Shown piece after piece: positions 1 to 9,310 of a stretch of DNA of 64,000 bases. Both the position numbers and the translations under genes were made by a program. Under the pieces are notes generated by a model that searched no databases, was not told the DNA's origin, and was given only the letters and a program-made list of their open reading frames with translations. This DNA comes from Porticoccus sp964395715 (GTDB lineage: Bacteria > Pseudomonadota > Gammaproteobacteria > Pseudomonadales > Porticoccaceae). Location: the NCBI GenBank assembly GCA_964395715.1, contig CAYNAU010000006.1:92160-156159 (forward strand), written 5' to 3'. Position 1 is the first letter of the stretch. Every line of letters starts with the position of its first letter.

Positions 1-470
1 AAGTCCACATCTTCCGGATGATAGGGGCTTGAGCCAGTGGCAATCAAAAAGAAGCGGCCCTTGATGCTTTCGTTGGTATGGTCAGCTTTTTTGATAGAGA
101 TTTCATGGGTGTCGGTAAAGGTTGCTCGGCCCACATGCAGACGAATTCGATTGCGTGAGTATTCCCGGGTACGGCCATCCACTTGCTTGCGAATCACTTC
201 ATCGGCCGCCTGCATCAGCTCGGGGAAGGAGAACCAGCGCGGTTCGCCAACGGCACGAAACATGGGCATGGTATTGAACTGCACCATGCGGCGCACCGAG
301 TGACGCAGGGCCTTGGAAGGAATAGTGCCAAGATGGGTACAATTGCCACCCACCTGCATACGCTCGTCAACAACTGCCACGGACCAACCTTGTTTTACAG
401 CTGACATAGCGGCGCCCTCACCTGCCGGGCCACTGCCTATGATCACAAGGTCATACTGAAAATCCGCCAT
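1..470 (-). CDS. sthA: Soluble pyridine nucleotide transhydrogenase SthA (partial)
   Basis: Cytosolic FAD enzyme that passes hydride between NADPH and NAD+, used to rebalance the two pools. Only the N-terminal ~156 codons lie in the window; the gene runs off the left edge. An FAD-binding Rossmann signature (IIGSGPAGEG, residues 10-19) is followed by GGNCTHLGTIPSKAL (41-55). Related disulfide reductases such as lipoamide dehydrogenase carry a CxxxxC redox pair here. In this protein Cys44 is present but the second cysteine is Thr49, as in SthA, so it lacks the redox disulfide. The start is the ATG at 470. It is transcribed in the same direction as ppiD, 88 nt beyond it. Family assignment is firm; the C-terminal half is unseen. 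Confidence 0.92.
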   Translation of the reverse strand, partial: MADFQYDLVIIGSGPAGEGAAMSAVKQGWSVAVVDERMQVGGNCTHLGTIPSKALRHSVRRMVQFNTMPMFRAVGEPRWFSFPELMQAADEVIRKQVDGRTREYSRNRIRLHVGRATFTDTHEISIKKADHTNESIKGRFFLIATGSSPYHPEDVD

Positions 471-558
471 TTATCCTACCCCACTCATACATCCACGGCA
501 TCCCTGGTAATCAACAATGTCGTGTCATTCGATATTCGCTTGACCCAGTTTGGTCAGA

Positions 559-2436
559 TCAATACTTGGATGCGACGTCCGCCTGTTCCAGCAGTATCCG
601 CTCATACGCTTGATAGTCGCGACTGGCATTAGTCAGGGCAACAGTAGCTGTCAGCAATTTCTGCTGTTCGCTGCTCAACTGTGAAAAATCACCTTCCTGC
701 ACTTTAACCAGAGAGACCAGAACGTAGTCGCCATTGCTCAGAACCAGATTGTCAATCACAGGTTTGCTGCCGGGCTCTGACATGTCGAATACACGGTCAC
801 GTATTTGACTGACCTGGTTGCCGGAAAAACGCTTGGTGTCTAGGCTCACCTGCCACTCCAGCTCTTCCTGCTTGGCAATATCTTCAATAGTTTCACCAGA
901 CCTGGCGCGCTCAGCCAGAGCCTCTCCACGCTGCTGCAGTTCACGACTGGCATATTGTGCCTTGAGCATGGCTTCAATCTGATCGTGAACATCTGTCAGC
1001 GGCTGGAGTGTCTCGGGAATCCGTTCTTTCAGTTTCAGCACCAGCACGTGGTCATCGGCCAGTTCCAATACCTCACTGGCCAACCCCTGATCCAGAACAG
1101 ATTGACTGAAGGCCGCTTGAACAACAAGCGGGTTTGACGAAATACCTGTGCCCTCTCTACGACCAAAAGGCTCTGAAACCTTCAACGGCACACCCAGACG
1201 ATTAGCCACAGACTCCAGTGAATCAGCGTTGTAGGCAAGGTCCTTCAGCTCCTCGATACGCACCGGGAGCAACTCCATGGCGAGTTGATGCAACAATTCC
1301 TGACGGACACTGGGTTCCAGCTCTTCCCGAGCGGGAACATCTGCAGACTTTTCATCCAGCAATTTGATGAGATGCACACCGAGATCACTTTCCACCATGC
1401 CGGACACCTCGCCAACGGCAAGTTGATCCAGTGTTGCACCCAGTGGTTCCGGAAGATCGCCCACCTGGACGTACCCAAGATCACCGCCCTGTTCTGCCGT
1501 GCCGTAATCTTCTGAATATTCTCTGGCCAGATCGGCAAACGATTCACCGGCTTCAAGCTTCTTCTGAATCTCCGCCAGTGTTTCCAAATGGCTATCGTCG
1601 CCCTGAACTTCCAGCAGAATTTGCGCCACATGCCGAGAGCGCCTGGAGGATGCCGCAGCAATTCTCGCGTCAACCACTTCATCCACCATGCTTTGCTCCA
1701 GATCTACTTCTTCCGTGAAGTTGGCCGGCATCAATTCGACGTACTCAACCACCAGTTTTTCTTCTGATCGGAACTCTTCCTGGTTGCTGTTGTAATAGGA
1801 CTCGATATCAGCTTCCGCCACCTCTATGCTTTCCAGCAGAGGTTCGCGGGGTATGGTCAGATAATAATAATCTCTCGTCTGCTCGGTAATACCTGCCAGC
1901 AGCGTGCTTTCCTGCAAGGTAGAGAATCCTGTCGCAGCAACACCCTGCATAAACTGATTGGTCACCATGTCGGTGGTCAGCAACTTGTTATAGGAAGTGG
2001 GCGAATAACCCATCTGCCTCAACACAAACTCATAACGCTCGGTATCAAACTTGCCATCGGTCTGAAAATCCGGCACCTCCAGCAAAATCCGATACAGCGT
2101 CTTTTTATCCACACCCATGCCCTGATCCACGGCGGCCTGCTCCACAACTTTCTGGCGAATAAGTTGCTGCATCACCGGCGCTCTCAGCTGATCTTCATCC
2201 ACCAGGGTGGGATCAATATTCTCGTAGCGGTTAAGAATCTGCTGTTTTTGCAAAACCACCGCCTGTTGCAGGCGCAGTTCGGTAATGGTTTCACCATTAA
2301 CATTAGCGGCTTCTTCCACGGCACTGCCACTCATAAAGAGGGCATCGACACCGAATAGAGCGAAGGGAACAATAATGATCGCGATCAAAATCCCCTTGGT
2401 TGCACCATGCAGGTTATCTCGAAAATTCTGAAGCAT
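559..2436 (-). CDS. ppiD: Periplasmic folding chaperone PpiD (SurA N-terminal / parvulin family)
   Basis: Membrane-anchored periplasmic chaperone that meets newly exported proteins as they leave the Sec translocon. The 625-residue length matches the family (E. coli about 623). Layout: a short cytosolic start, one transmembrane helix (about residues 15-35, IAIIIVPFALFGVDALF), a SurA_N-like helical region (about 40-200), a parvulin-type domain (about 265-355, with QGGDLGYV and SDLGVHLIK), and a long C-terminal helical part. In E. coli the parvulin domain of PpiD is thought to have little isomerase activity; whether that holds here cannot be read. It follows hupB, separated by a strong terminator, so it probably has its own promoter or depends on readthrough. 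Confidence 0.93.
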   Translation of the reverse strand: MLQNFRDNLHGATKGILIAIIIVPFALFGVDALFMSGSAVEEAANVNGETITELRLQQAVVLQKQQILNRYENIDPTLVDEDQLRAPVMQQLIRQKVVEQAAVDQGMGVDKKTLYRILLEVPDFQTDGKFDTERYEFVLRQMGYSPTSYNKLLTTDMVTNQFMQGVAATGFSTLQESTLLAGITEQTRDYYYLTIPREPLLESIEVAEADIESYYNSNQEEFRSEEKLVVEYVELMPANFTEEVDLEQSMVDEVVDARIAAASSRRSRHVAQILLEVQGDDSHLETLAEIQKKLEAGESFADLAREYSEDYGTAEQGGDLGYVQVGDLPEPLGATLDQLAVGEVSGMVESDLGVHLIKLLDEKSADVPAREELEPSVRQELLHQLAMELLPVRIEELKDLAYNADSLESVANRLGVPLKVSEPFGRREGTGISSNPLVVQAAFSQSVLDQGLASEVLELADDHVLVLKLKERIPETLQPLTDVHDQIEAMLKAQYASRELQQRGEALAERARSGETIEDIAKQEELEWQVSLDTKRFSGNQVSQIRDRVFDMSEPGSKPVIDNLVLSNGDYVLVSLVKVQEGDFSQLSSEQQKLLTATVALTNASRDYQAYERILLEQADVASKY

Positions 2437-2480
2437 AGAGATCTCTTGGGCTCAGGAAAAAAACATACTCGTTATTCTAT

Positions 2481-2510
2481 AAAAAAAGGCGCATCGCCGA
2501 TGCGCCTTTT
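2481..2510 (-). terminator. Rho-independent terminator of hupB
   Basis: An 11-bp perfect stem (AAAAGGCGCAT / ATGCGCCTTTT) with a 5-nt loop, followed on the minus strand by a run of seven T. It sits 30 nt after the hupB stop and ahead of ppiD. Confidence 0.88.
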
Positions 2511-2539
2511 CATAGTAAAAATCCAACTATGACACTGTT

Positions 2540-2815
2540 TTATTTGTTAACAGCGTCCTTCAATGCTTTACCTGCTTTGAAGCTAGGGACACTGGCAGCG
2601 GCAATTTTGATTTCAGCACCAGTCTGCGGGTTACGGCCAGTACGTGCGGCACGTTGTTTTACAGAGAAAGTTCCAAAGCCAACTAGAGATACCGCATCGC
2701 CTTTCTTGAGGGCGCTGGTAACAGCATCGATGGCAGCATCAAGAGCGCGACCGGCAGAAGCTTTAGACAGATCGGCTGAATCAGCAATTGCATCAACGAG
2801 TTCAGATTTATTCAC
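2540..2815 (-). CDS. hupB: DNA-binding protein HU, beta type
   Basis: Small basic nucleoid protein that bends DNA and binds it without sequence specificity, as a homodimer or HU heterodimer. The 91 residues match the family length (about 90). The N-terminal helices (MNKSELVDAIADSADLSK) lead into the beta-arm signature GFGTFSVKQRAARTGRNP (about 47-64), which holds the DNA-intercalating proline and the GRNPQTG motif. Its position directly downstream of lon is typical of hupB in gammaproteobacteria. It has its own promoter overlapping the end of lon and a strong terminator after it, so it is probably expressed as a single abundant message. Confidence 0.96.
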   Translation of the reverse strand: MNKSELVDAIADSADLSKASAGRALDAAIDAVTSALKKGDAVSLVGFGTFSVKQRAARTGRNPQTGAEIKIAAASVPSFKAGKALKDAVNK

Positions 2816-2911
2816 AATAATCCCCTTGTTATGGTTGATTAAGACTGTTCACCTGCAACACACACAACTCAACGGCTTACTGCAGGCTGTGGCATAGAAG
2901 ACGACTGCAAC

Positions 2912-2941
2912 GTTATACCAATGAGCCCCCTCGGCGGTCAA
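2912..2941 (-). promoter_or_regulatory. Sigma-70-type promoter for hupB
   Basis: On the minus strand TTGACC and TATAAC are spaced by 18 nt (5/6 matches to each consensus). They lie about 100 nt upstream of the hupB start and just past the lon stop codon. The position suits an independent hupB transcript within the lon-hupB pair. Confidence 0.65.
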
Positions 2942-2946
2942 GCGCT

Positions 2947-5358
2947 TTAGTGAGTATTTATGCGGCTTACAGCCTCATTTGTCGATTTTTTGTCATCACT
3001 GTCGACTCTCTCAAATTCCTCATCGGACAGCGGTTCCGGTTTACCTGTGAGCGCGATATCCAAAACTTCATCGATCCACTGCACCGGACGAATATCAAGG
3101 TCAGCTTTAATATGTTCGGGTATCTCTTTGAGGTCCCTCTCATTTTCCTGTGGAATCACTACGGTGCGAATCCCACCCCGATGTGCCGCCAACAGTTTTT
3201 CCTTGAGGCCACCAATTCTCAGAACTTGACCTCTGAGTGTGATTTCACCTGTCATGGCCACATCGGCTTTCACCGGGATTCCGGTGAGTACGGAAACAAA
3301 GGCTGTGCACATGCCAATACCGGCGCTGGGGCCATCTTTGGGCGTAGCGCCCTCGGGTACGTGAACGTGCAGGTCCACTTTCTGGTAGAAGTCGCGTCGA
3401 ATACCCAGCAACTTGGCCCTGCTTCTTACAACGGTGAGCGCCGCCTGGATTGATTCCTGCATGACATCACCCAGGGAGCCGGTTTTCACCACTTGACCTT
3501 TGCCCGGTACCGCAGAGGATTCGATGGTCAGTAACTCCCCGCCCACAGACGTCCACGCCAAGCCTGTGACCTGACCAATCTGGCTTTCTGCCTCTGCGCG
3601 ACCATAGTCGTACTTATAGACGCCCAGCAGATCTTCGAGGCGCTCACTGGTTATCAGTTGATGGCCTTCGCAGTCCTTGCGCACATAGAGAGTGACGATT
3701 TTCCGGCAGATTTTAGCAAGCTCGCGCTCCAGACCGCGCACGCCGGCTTCCCGGGTGTAGTAGCGAATCACATCACGCACTGCAGATTCTTCTATATCCA
3801 GTTCGGTGTCTTTGAGGCCGTTGGCCTTGCGCTGCTTGGGCAGTAGGTACTTCTGGGCAATATTGACCTTTTCATCCTCGGTATAGCCGGGGATGCGAAT
3901 CACTTCCAGTCGATCCATCAAGGGACCGGGGATATTCATAGAGTTAGCGGTACAAATAAACATCACCTCAGAGAGGTCGTAGTCCACTTCCAGGTAGTGG
4001 TCATTGAAGCTGTTATTCTGTTCGGGATCCAATACTTCCAGCATGGCCGAGGCCGGATCACCCCGGTGATCCATGCCCATTTTGTCAATTTCATCCAGCA
4101 AGAACAGCGGGTTTTTGACCCCCACCTTGGACAGCTTCTGAATCAGTTTTCCCGGCAGGGAACCTATGTAGGTGCGGCGGTGACCACGAATTTCCGCCTC
4201 ATCGCGAACACCTCCGAGGGACATGCGTACATATTTTCTGCCGGTGGCCTTGGCGATGGACTCACCCAGTGAGGTCTTGCCCACACCAGGGGGGCCCACC
4301 AGACACAACACCGGTCCTTTCAGCTTTTTCACCCGTTGCTGCACGGCCAGGAATTCAAGAATCCGCTCTTTGACTTCCTCGAGGCCATAGTGATCTTCGT
4401 TAAGAATTTTTTCAGCCCGGCGCAAATCGTGACGCACCTTGGAACGTTTTTTCCAAGGCACACTGACCATCCAATCGATGTAACCGCGCAGCACTGAAGC
4501 TTCCGCCGACATCGGCGACATCATCTTCAGTTTGTTCAGTTCAGATTTAGCCTTGTCAAACGCGAATTTTGGCATGCCGGCTTCATTGATTTTGGTTTCC
4601 AGCTGCTCGATATCGTTGCCGCCTTCTTCAACCTCTCCAAGCTCTTTCTGAATCGCCTTCATCTGCTCGTTGAGGTAGTACTCCTTCTGGCTTTTCTCCA
4701 TCTGTTTTTTTACACGGCCGCGAATGCGCTGCTCAACCTCAAACAGCTCAATCTCAGACTCCATCAGCGCCAGCAGACTTTCCAGGCGTTCATTGACTGT
4801 TGCCGTTTCCAGAATCTGCTGTTTCTGCTCGACGCTCAGTGTCATATGTGTGGCCAGTGTATCGGCCAGACGGCTGGGATCATCAATCCCGGCAACTGTG
4901 CTGACTACCTCGGAGGGAATTTTTTTGCTCAGGTTTACATACTGTTCAAACTGGGTAAGCGCCGAGCGCATCAGCGCACCGGTTTCCTCACTGGAAAGGT
5001 CTTCTTCCTGCATCGGCACATAGGTGCAGACAAAATAACCGGGAGACTCGTCAATGGTTTCGATTTTTACACGCTCAGAACCCTCAACCAGCACTTTGAC
5101 CGTGCCGTCGGGCAACTTGAGCATTTGCAGCACGGACGACAACGTACCGACCCGATACAGATCCTCAGAGGTCGGATCATCCACAGCCGCTGACTTTTGT
5201 GCGATCAGCAGAATTTGCTTGTCGTTGGCCATGGCTTCTTCCAAAGCCAGAATCGACTTTTCCCGGCCCACAAAGAGGGGAATTACCATGTGTGGATAAA
5301 CCACCACATCGCGCAGCGGCAACATGGTCAATTCATTGTGCACCGTATCCTGTCCCAT
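2947..5358 (-). CDS. lon: ATP-dependent protease Lon
   Basis: Cytosolic AAA+ serine protease that degrades misfolded and regulatory proteins. It has 803 residues from the chosen start. Layout: N-terminal substrate domain (about 10-205), coiled-coil (about 210-260), AAA+ module with Walker A GPPGVGKT (355-362) and Walker B LLDEID (420-425), and a C-terminal protease domain. The catalytic Ser678 lies in PKDGPSAG and the partner Lys721 in GGLKEK. I place the start at the ATG at 5358 because GAGGT lies 8 nt ahead of it; the in-frame GTG at 5364 would put that Shine-Dalgarno sequence too close. A sigma-32-like promoter lies upstream. It belongs to the clpP-clpX-lon-hupB proteostasis cluster. Confidence 0.97.
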   Translation of the reverse strand: MGQDTVHNELTMLPLRDVVVYPHMVIPLFVGREKSILALEEAMANDKQILLIAQKSAAVDDPTSEDLYRVGTLSSVLQMLKLPDGTVKVLVEGSERVKIETIDESPGYFVCTYVPMQEEDLSSEETGALMRSALTQFEQYVNLSKKIPSEVVSTVAGIDDPSRLADTLATHMTLSVEQKQQILETATVNERLESLLALMESEIELFEVEQRIRGRVKKQMEKSQKEYYLNEQMKAIQKELGEVEEGGNDIEQLETKINEAGMPKFAFDKAKSELNKLKMMSPMSAEASVLRGYIDWMVSVPWKKRSKVRHDLRRAEKILNEDHYGLEEVKERILEFLAVQQRVKKLKGPVLCLVGPPGVGKTSLGESIAKATGRKYVRMSLGGVRDEAEIRGHRRTYIGSLPGKLIQKLSKVGVKNPLFLLDEIDKMGMDHRGDPASAMLEVLDPEQNNSFNDHYLEVDYDLSEVMFICTANSMNIPGPLMDRLEVIRIPGYTEDEKVNIAQKYLLPKQRKANGLKDTELDIEESAVRDVIRYYTREAGVRGLERELAKICRKIVTLYVRKDCEGHQLITSERLEDLLGVYKYDYGRAEAESQIGQVTGLAWTSVGGELLTIESSAVPGKGQVVKTGSLGDVMQESIQAALTVVRSRAKLLGIRRDFYQKVDLHVHVPEGATPKDGPSAGIGMCTAFVSVLTGIPVKADVAMTGEITLRGQVLRIGGLKEKLLAAHRGGIRTVVIPQENERDLKEIPEHIKADLDIRPVQWIDEVLDIALTGKPEPLSDEEFERVDSDDKKSTNEAVSRINTH

Positions 5359-5406
5359 TCTCACTACCTCATTCTTGAGAATTACAATTTTTATAGCTTA
5401 CCGCAA

Positions 5407-5434
5407 ATATGGGGATTCACCGGATAAAAACAAG
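5407..5434 (-). promoter_or_regulatory. Heat-shock (sigma-32) type promoter for lon
   Basis: The minus strand reads CTTGTT, 14 nt, CCCCATAT. This matches the RpoH consensus (CTTGAA-N13/14-CCCCATNT) perfectly at the -10 element and 4/6 at -35. It lies about 50 nt upstream of the lon start. Heat-shock control of lon by sigma-32 is well established in gammaproteobacteria. Confidence 0.72.
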
Positions 5435-5465
5435 TAAAAGTTGGAGGATAATTTCAAGAACAATG

Positions 5466-5493
5466 AAAAAGGGCCCCAAAAAAGGAGCCCTTT
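5466..5493 (-). terminator. Rho-independent terminator after clpX
   Basis: A 10-bp stem (AAAGGGCTCC / GGGGCCCTTT, one G-U pair) with a T-rich loop, followed on the minus strand by a short T run. It lies 22 nt beyond the clpX stop and separates clpX from the lon promoter. Confidence 0.8.
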
Positions 5494-5515
5494 AGATAAT
5501 ACAGATCAACCGTAA

Positions 5516-6808
5516 TCAGTCGTCGCTTGATGCGGCCTTTTTCGGCTCACTGTTTTCGTACACCAGCATGGGCTCTGCCTCACCACGAATCACCGCACTT
5601 TCGATGACCACTTTGCCGACATTTTCACTAGAGGGAATACTGTACATGGTATCCAGCAGTACGTTTTCGATGATCGAACGCAGACCCCGGGCACCGGTCT
5701 TTCTCTCCAGCGCCTTGTCAGCAATGGCTTCCAGAGCATCGCGGCGGATATCCAGCTCAACACCTTCCATCTCAAAGAGTGCTTCATACTGTTTGACCAG
5801 CGAGTTTTTGGGTTCAACCAGAATGTTAACGAGAGCATCCCTGTCCAGCTCTTCCAGCGTGGCAATCACCGGCAGACGACCGACAAACTCGGGAATCAAG
5901 CCATAGCGCACCAGGTCTTCCGGTTCGACCTCTGCCAGTGTCTGGCCAATGTTCTTGCCTGTCTGTTTACTCTTCACCTCGGCACTGAAACCAATACCGC
6001 CTTTTTCAGAACGGTCACTGATTACCTTTTCCAGCCCAGCAAAGGCACCACCACAGATAAACAGGATATTGGCGGTATCAACCTGTAAAAACTCCTGTTG
6101 CGGGTGCTTGCGACCTCCCTGAGGCGGGACAGAAGCAACGGTTCCTTCAATCAGTTTCAGCAGTGCCTGCTGCACACCCTCACCGGACACATCCCGGGTA
6201 ATGGAGGGGTTGTCGGATTTCCGGGAAATCTTGTCAATTTCGTCCAGATAGACAATGCCGCGCTGGGCCTTGTCGACATCGTAATCGCACTTCTGCAGCA
6301 GCTTCTGGATAATGTTTTCAACATCCTCACCCACATAACCGGCTTCTGTCAGTGTGGTGGCATCAGCGATCGTAAAGGGCACATCCAGCAGGCGCGCCAG
6401 AGTCTCGGCCAGCAACGTCTTACCACTGCCGGTTGGACCGATCAGCAGAATATTACTTTTGCCCAGCTCGATTTCGCCATCGCCACCCTTACCACCACTC
6501 TGTAAACGCTTGTAGTGGTTGTAGACAGCCACGGAGAGAATCTTCTTGGCACGCACCTGGCCAATAACATACTCGTCCAGGATGTTGTTGATTTCGATGG
6601 GCTTGGGAAGCTTTTCTCCCGAGGATTCGGCATCAGCCTCTTGAATTTCCTCGGAGATAATGTCGTTACAGAGGTCGACACATTCGTCGCAGATAAAAAC
6701 GGAAGGTCCCGCAATTAACTTGCGCACCTCATGCTGACTCTTGCCACAAAAGGAGCAATACAGCAGTTTTCCATCATCACCACCACTTCCGGATTTTTGG
6801 TCGCTCAT
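5516..6808 (-). CDS. clpX: ATP-dependent Clp protease unfoldase subunit ClpX
   Basis: AAA+ hexamer that unfolds tagged substrates and feeds them into ClpP. It has 430 residues from the chosen start, close to the family length of about 424. The N-terminal zinc-binding domain shows CSFC and CDEC (near 19-45). The AAA+ module has Walker A GPTGSGKT and Walker B YLDEIDK. I chose the ATG at 6808 over an in-frame GTG at 6814 because GGGA lies 7 nt before the ATG and clpX proteins commonly begin MSD. The clpP gene ends 113 nt upstream, giving the usual tig-clpP-clpX-lon order. Confidence 0.96.
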   Translation of the reverse strand: MSDQKSGSGGDDGKLLYCSFCGKSQHEVRKLIAGPSVFICDECVDLCNDIISEEIQEADAESSGEKLPKPIEINNILDEYVIGQVRAKKILSVAVYNHYKRLQSGGKGGDGEIELGKSNILLIGPTGSGKTLLAETLARLLDVPFTIADATTLTEAGYVGEDVENIIQKLLQKCDYDVDKAQRGIVYLDEIDKISRKSDNPSITRDVSGEGVQQALLKLIEGTVASVPPQGGRKHPQQEFLQVDTANILFICGGAFAGLEKVISDRSEKGGIGFSAEVKSKQTGKNIGQTLAEVEPEDLVRYGLIPEFVGRLPVIATLEELDRDALVNILVEPKNSLVKQYEALFEMEGVELDIRRDALEAIADKALERKTGARGLRSIIENVLLDTMYSIPSSENVGKVVIESAVIRGEAEPMLVYENSEPKKAASSDD

Positions 6809-6920
6809 AACCACATCCCAACAATTCTCTTCATCAAAATCCGAACACGGACAACAAAAAACTTACAAATCAGATAGATAACACAACTTTTAGTATGGTC
6901 TTAAAAAAAGCGTAACCATT

Positions 6921-7553
6921 CTAGGGGCGCTTGTCCAGTACCTCGTCAATCAGGCCATAGTCTTTGGATTCCAGCGCATTCATAAAGTTGTCACGTTCAG
7001 TATCCAAAGCAATTTTTTCTACGGTCTGGCCGGTGTGGTGAGCCAGGCATTCATTGAGCCTTGCCCGTATCTTGAGAATTTCCTGAGCGTGAATATGGAT
7101 ATCAGACGCCTGACCCTGGGCACCGCCACTGGGCTGGTGAATCATGACCCTGGAATTGGGCAGGCAATAGCGTTTGCCACTTGCACCAGCAGCTAACAGG
7201 AATGCGCCCATACTGGCCGCCTGACCAATACACATGGTGCTGACATCCGGTTTGATAAATTGCATGGTGTCATAGATCGACATCCCCGCCGTGACTGAGC
7301 CACCAGGAGAGTTGATATAAAGATGAATATCCTTGTCCGGATTTTCTGATTCCAGGAATAACAGCTGAGCAACCACCAGGTTGGCCATGTAATCCTCGAC
7401 GGGCCCCACCAGAAAAATCACCCGCTCTTTCAGCAAACGGGAGTAAATATCATAGGACCGCTCACCCCGTGCAGACTGCTCTACGACGATCGGCACCAAC
7501 CCTCCGGCACTTTGCACATCGAGTCCGGAAGAAAAAGAGGGATCAAATTTCAT
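6921..7553 (-). CDS. clpP: ATP-dependent Clp protease proteolytic subunit ClpP
   Basis: Tetradecameric serine protease that degrades proteins delivered by ClpX or ClpA in the cytosol. It has 210 residues, the usual length. The catalytic triad is visible: Ser114 in GQAASMG, His139 in MIHQP and Asp188 in TERD. The leader before about residue 20 looks like the short self-processed propeptide of proteobacterial ClpP. A possible sigma-70 promoter lies 37-64 nt upstream, so clpP-clpX can be transcribed apart from tig. Confidence 0.97.
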   Translation of the reverse strand: MKFDPSFSSGLDVQSAGGLVPIVVEQSARGERSYDIYSRLLKERVIFLVGPVEDYMANLVVAQLLFLESENPDKDIHLYINSPGGSVTAGMSIYDTMQFIKPDVSTMCIGQAASMGAFLLAAGASGKRYCLPNSRVMIHQPSGGAQGQASDIHIHAQEILKIRARLNECLAHHTGQTVEKIALDTERDNFMNALESKDYGLIDEVLDKRP

Positions 7554-7589
7554 AGGAATTCACTCAATTATTGGAAGTCATTGTCCAGC

Positions 7590-7617
7590 ATTGTAACCAG
7601 CACTTGGCATAAGGCAA
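7590..7617 (-). promoter_or_regulatory. Candidate sigma-70 promoter for clpPX
   Basis: The minus strand reads TTGCCT, 16 nt, TACAAT, ending 37 nt before the clpP start. The -10 element matches at 5/6 and the -35 at 4/6. It lies just past the tig terminator hairpin. No clear sigma-32 site was seen in this gap. Confidence 0.4.
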
Positions 7618-7650
7618 GCAGCCACCGGAGGCGAAATCTCTATTTTCAAA

Positions 7651-7687
7651 AATGAAACAGCCCCGCACGGAATAACCGCCGGGGCTG
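7651..7687 (-). terminator. Probable terminator of tig
   Basis: An 8-bp stem (CAGCCCCG / CGGGGCTG) with a loop that can pair further (CGG/CCG), followed on the minus strand by the T-rich TTTCATTTTT. It lies about 50 nt after the tig stop. The T tract is interrupted, so efficiency may be partial. Confidence 0.55.
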
Positions 7688-7737
7688 AATCTTTAACACG
7701 CCGAAATCAGTTACACCTGAATCCGGCAAAAATGCCT

Positions 7738-9051
7738 TTATTCCTGTCCGTCAGGTTTAATTGCTTCCTGATAGCTGACCGGTTTTTCAGTGACAGTGGC
7801 AACTGCCAGCACGGCATCAACGACCTGCTCTTGCAGCACAGTCGCTTCAATACCCTGAAGCAGCTGCTGGTTGTTCAGGTAATGCTGGATCACTTCATCT
7901 GATTCTTCGTAGGTGGACGCAATTTCTTCAATGCGCTCACGTACTCTGTCGGTATCTACTTTCAATTTGTTTGCTTTCACATACTCGGTGACCAGCAAAC
8001 CGGTGTTGGCGCGACGCTTGGCCTGATCCATAAACATATCGTCAGGAAGCATGCTGGGATCAAAGTTTTTCGCACCCTGGCCCATGCTCTGCGCCATTTG
8101 ATATTTCATTGAGGTAACTTCATTGGCCACCAGCACATCGGGCAGTTCAATATCACGGTGCATATCGAACAGTGCTTCCATCACCCGACCCTTGACCTTG
8201 GCGCGCAGCGAGTTTTTCAGATCGCGTTCCATGTTCTGTCTGACAATTTCACGGAATTTTTCCTCGCCACCCTGCCGCAGACCGTATTGGGCAAAGAAGT
8301 CATCATTCAGCTCCGGCAACACTGCTTCTGTCACAGAGTGCAGTGTGACGGTGAATTCAACATCTGCACCGCGCAATTCTTCCGCGTGATAGCTCTCGGG
8401 AAACGTCAGGGCTAAAACCTTTTGTTCGCCCACTGACATGCCGACAATGCCTTCTTCAAATCCGGGAATGGCTCGGCCTGTACCCAGTTCGATCAGGAAG
8501 TCTTCAGCGCTGCCACCCTCAAACTCTTCGCCACCTTTGGTACCGACAAAGTCAATCGCGACTTCATCACCCATGGCTGCGGGACGGTCTGCTTCTTCCC
8601 AGGTCGCACTCTGCTTGCGCAGGGCATCCAGCATCGCGGTGACATCTTCGTCAGCGACTTCAGAAACCGGCTTCTCAATGGTGAGCTGGCTGAAGTCACC
8701 CAGGGTAATTTCCGGCAACACCTCAAAAACAGCGACGTATTCCAGATCCTGACCCGGTTCATTAGTCACAGATTCAATGGATGGCTGACCGGCAGGGTTA
8801 AGTTTCTCCTGGCTGACCGCTTCAGAAAACGTCTTACCCATCAGCTCGCCAACAACCTCTTTGCGGATGTCCGCACCAAAGCGTTGTTTAACAACCTGCA
8901 TCGGCACTTTGCCCTTGCGGAAGCCGTCTAACTTGACCGTTTTACTGGCATTTTCCAGTCGCTCGTTAATAGCACTTTCAATACGTTCTGCTGGAACACC
9001 TACGGTGACTTTACGCCCCAGACCAGAAGTTGTTTCGATGGAAACCTGCAT
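7738..9051 (-). CDS. tig: Trigger factor (ribosome-associated chaperone)
   Basis: Ribosome-bound chaperone that shields nascent chains and carries prolyl isomerase activity. It has 437 residues (E. coli 432). The N-terminal ribosome-binding domain contains the GFRKGKVP signature near residues 43-50. An FKBP-like domain follows (about 155-245), and then the helical chaperone arms. It lies immediately downstream of a tRNA-Leu gene and upstream of clpPX, an arrangement conserved in pseudomonads and relatives. It supplies the folding arm of the local proteostasis cluster. Confidence 0.97.
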   Translation of the reverse strand: MQVSIETTSGLGRKVTVGVPAERIESAINERLENASKTVKLDGFRKGKVPMQVVKQRFGADIRKEVVGELMGKTFSEAVSQEKLNPAGQPSIESVTNEPGQDLEYVAVFEVLPEITLGDFSQLTIEKPVSEVADEDVTAMLDALRKQSATWEEADRPAAMGDEVAIDFVGTKGGEEFEGGSAEDFLIELGTGRAIPGFEEGIVGMSVGEQKVLALTFPESYHAEELRGADVEFTVTLHSVTEAVLPELNDDFFAQYGLRQGGEEKFREIVRQNMERDLKNSLRAKVKGRVMEALFDMHRDIELPDVLVANEVTSMKYQMAQSMGQGAKNFDPSMLPDDMFMDQAKRRANTGLLVTEYVKANKLKVDTDRVRERIEEIASTYEESDEVIQHYLNNQQLLQGIEATVLQEQVVDAVLAVATVTEKPVSYQEAIKPDGQE

Positions 9052-9089
9052 GTTTGCCCTCTAAATGTTTCGCTTACTTAATCGTATTA

Positions 9090-9174
9090 TGGTGCGGACG
9101 GAGAGACTCGAACTCTCACACCTCTCAGTACCAGAACCTAAATCTGGCGCGTCTACCAGTTCCGCCACGTCCGC
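9090..9174 (-). tRNA. tRNA-Leu (anticodon UAG)
   Basis: An 85-nt gene with a 7-bp acceptor stem (GCGGACG / CGTCCGC), a long variable arm as expected for Leu, the T-loop GTTCGAGTC and an encoded CCA. The anticodon loop TTTAGGT gives UAG, reading CUA/CUN codons. UAG tRNA-Leu is a usual target of cmo5U34 modification. Confidence 0.96.
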
Positions 9175-9310
9175 AAAATGTCGGGATAAATCGAACAGGC
9201 GGCAGAAGGTCGCCCTCGACAAAGGGGGGGGATTTTGCCACAGCCCGTACCTCCCGGGCAACCACCGCGGCAAAAGGCCTCAAAGCCCACTCAGAGACCT
9301 GATTCGAATG

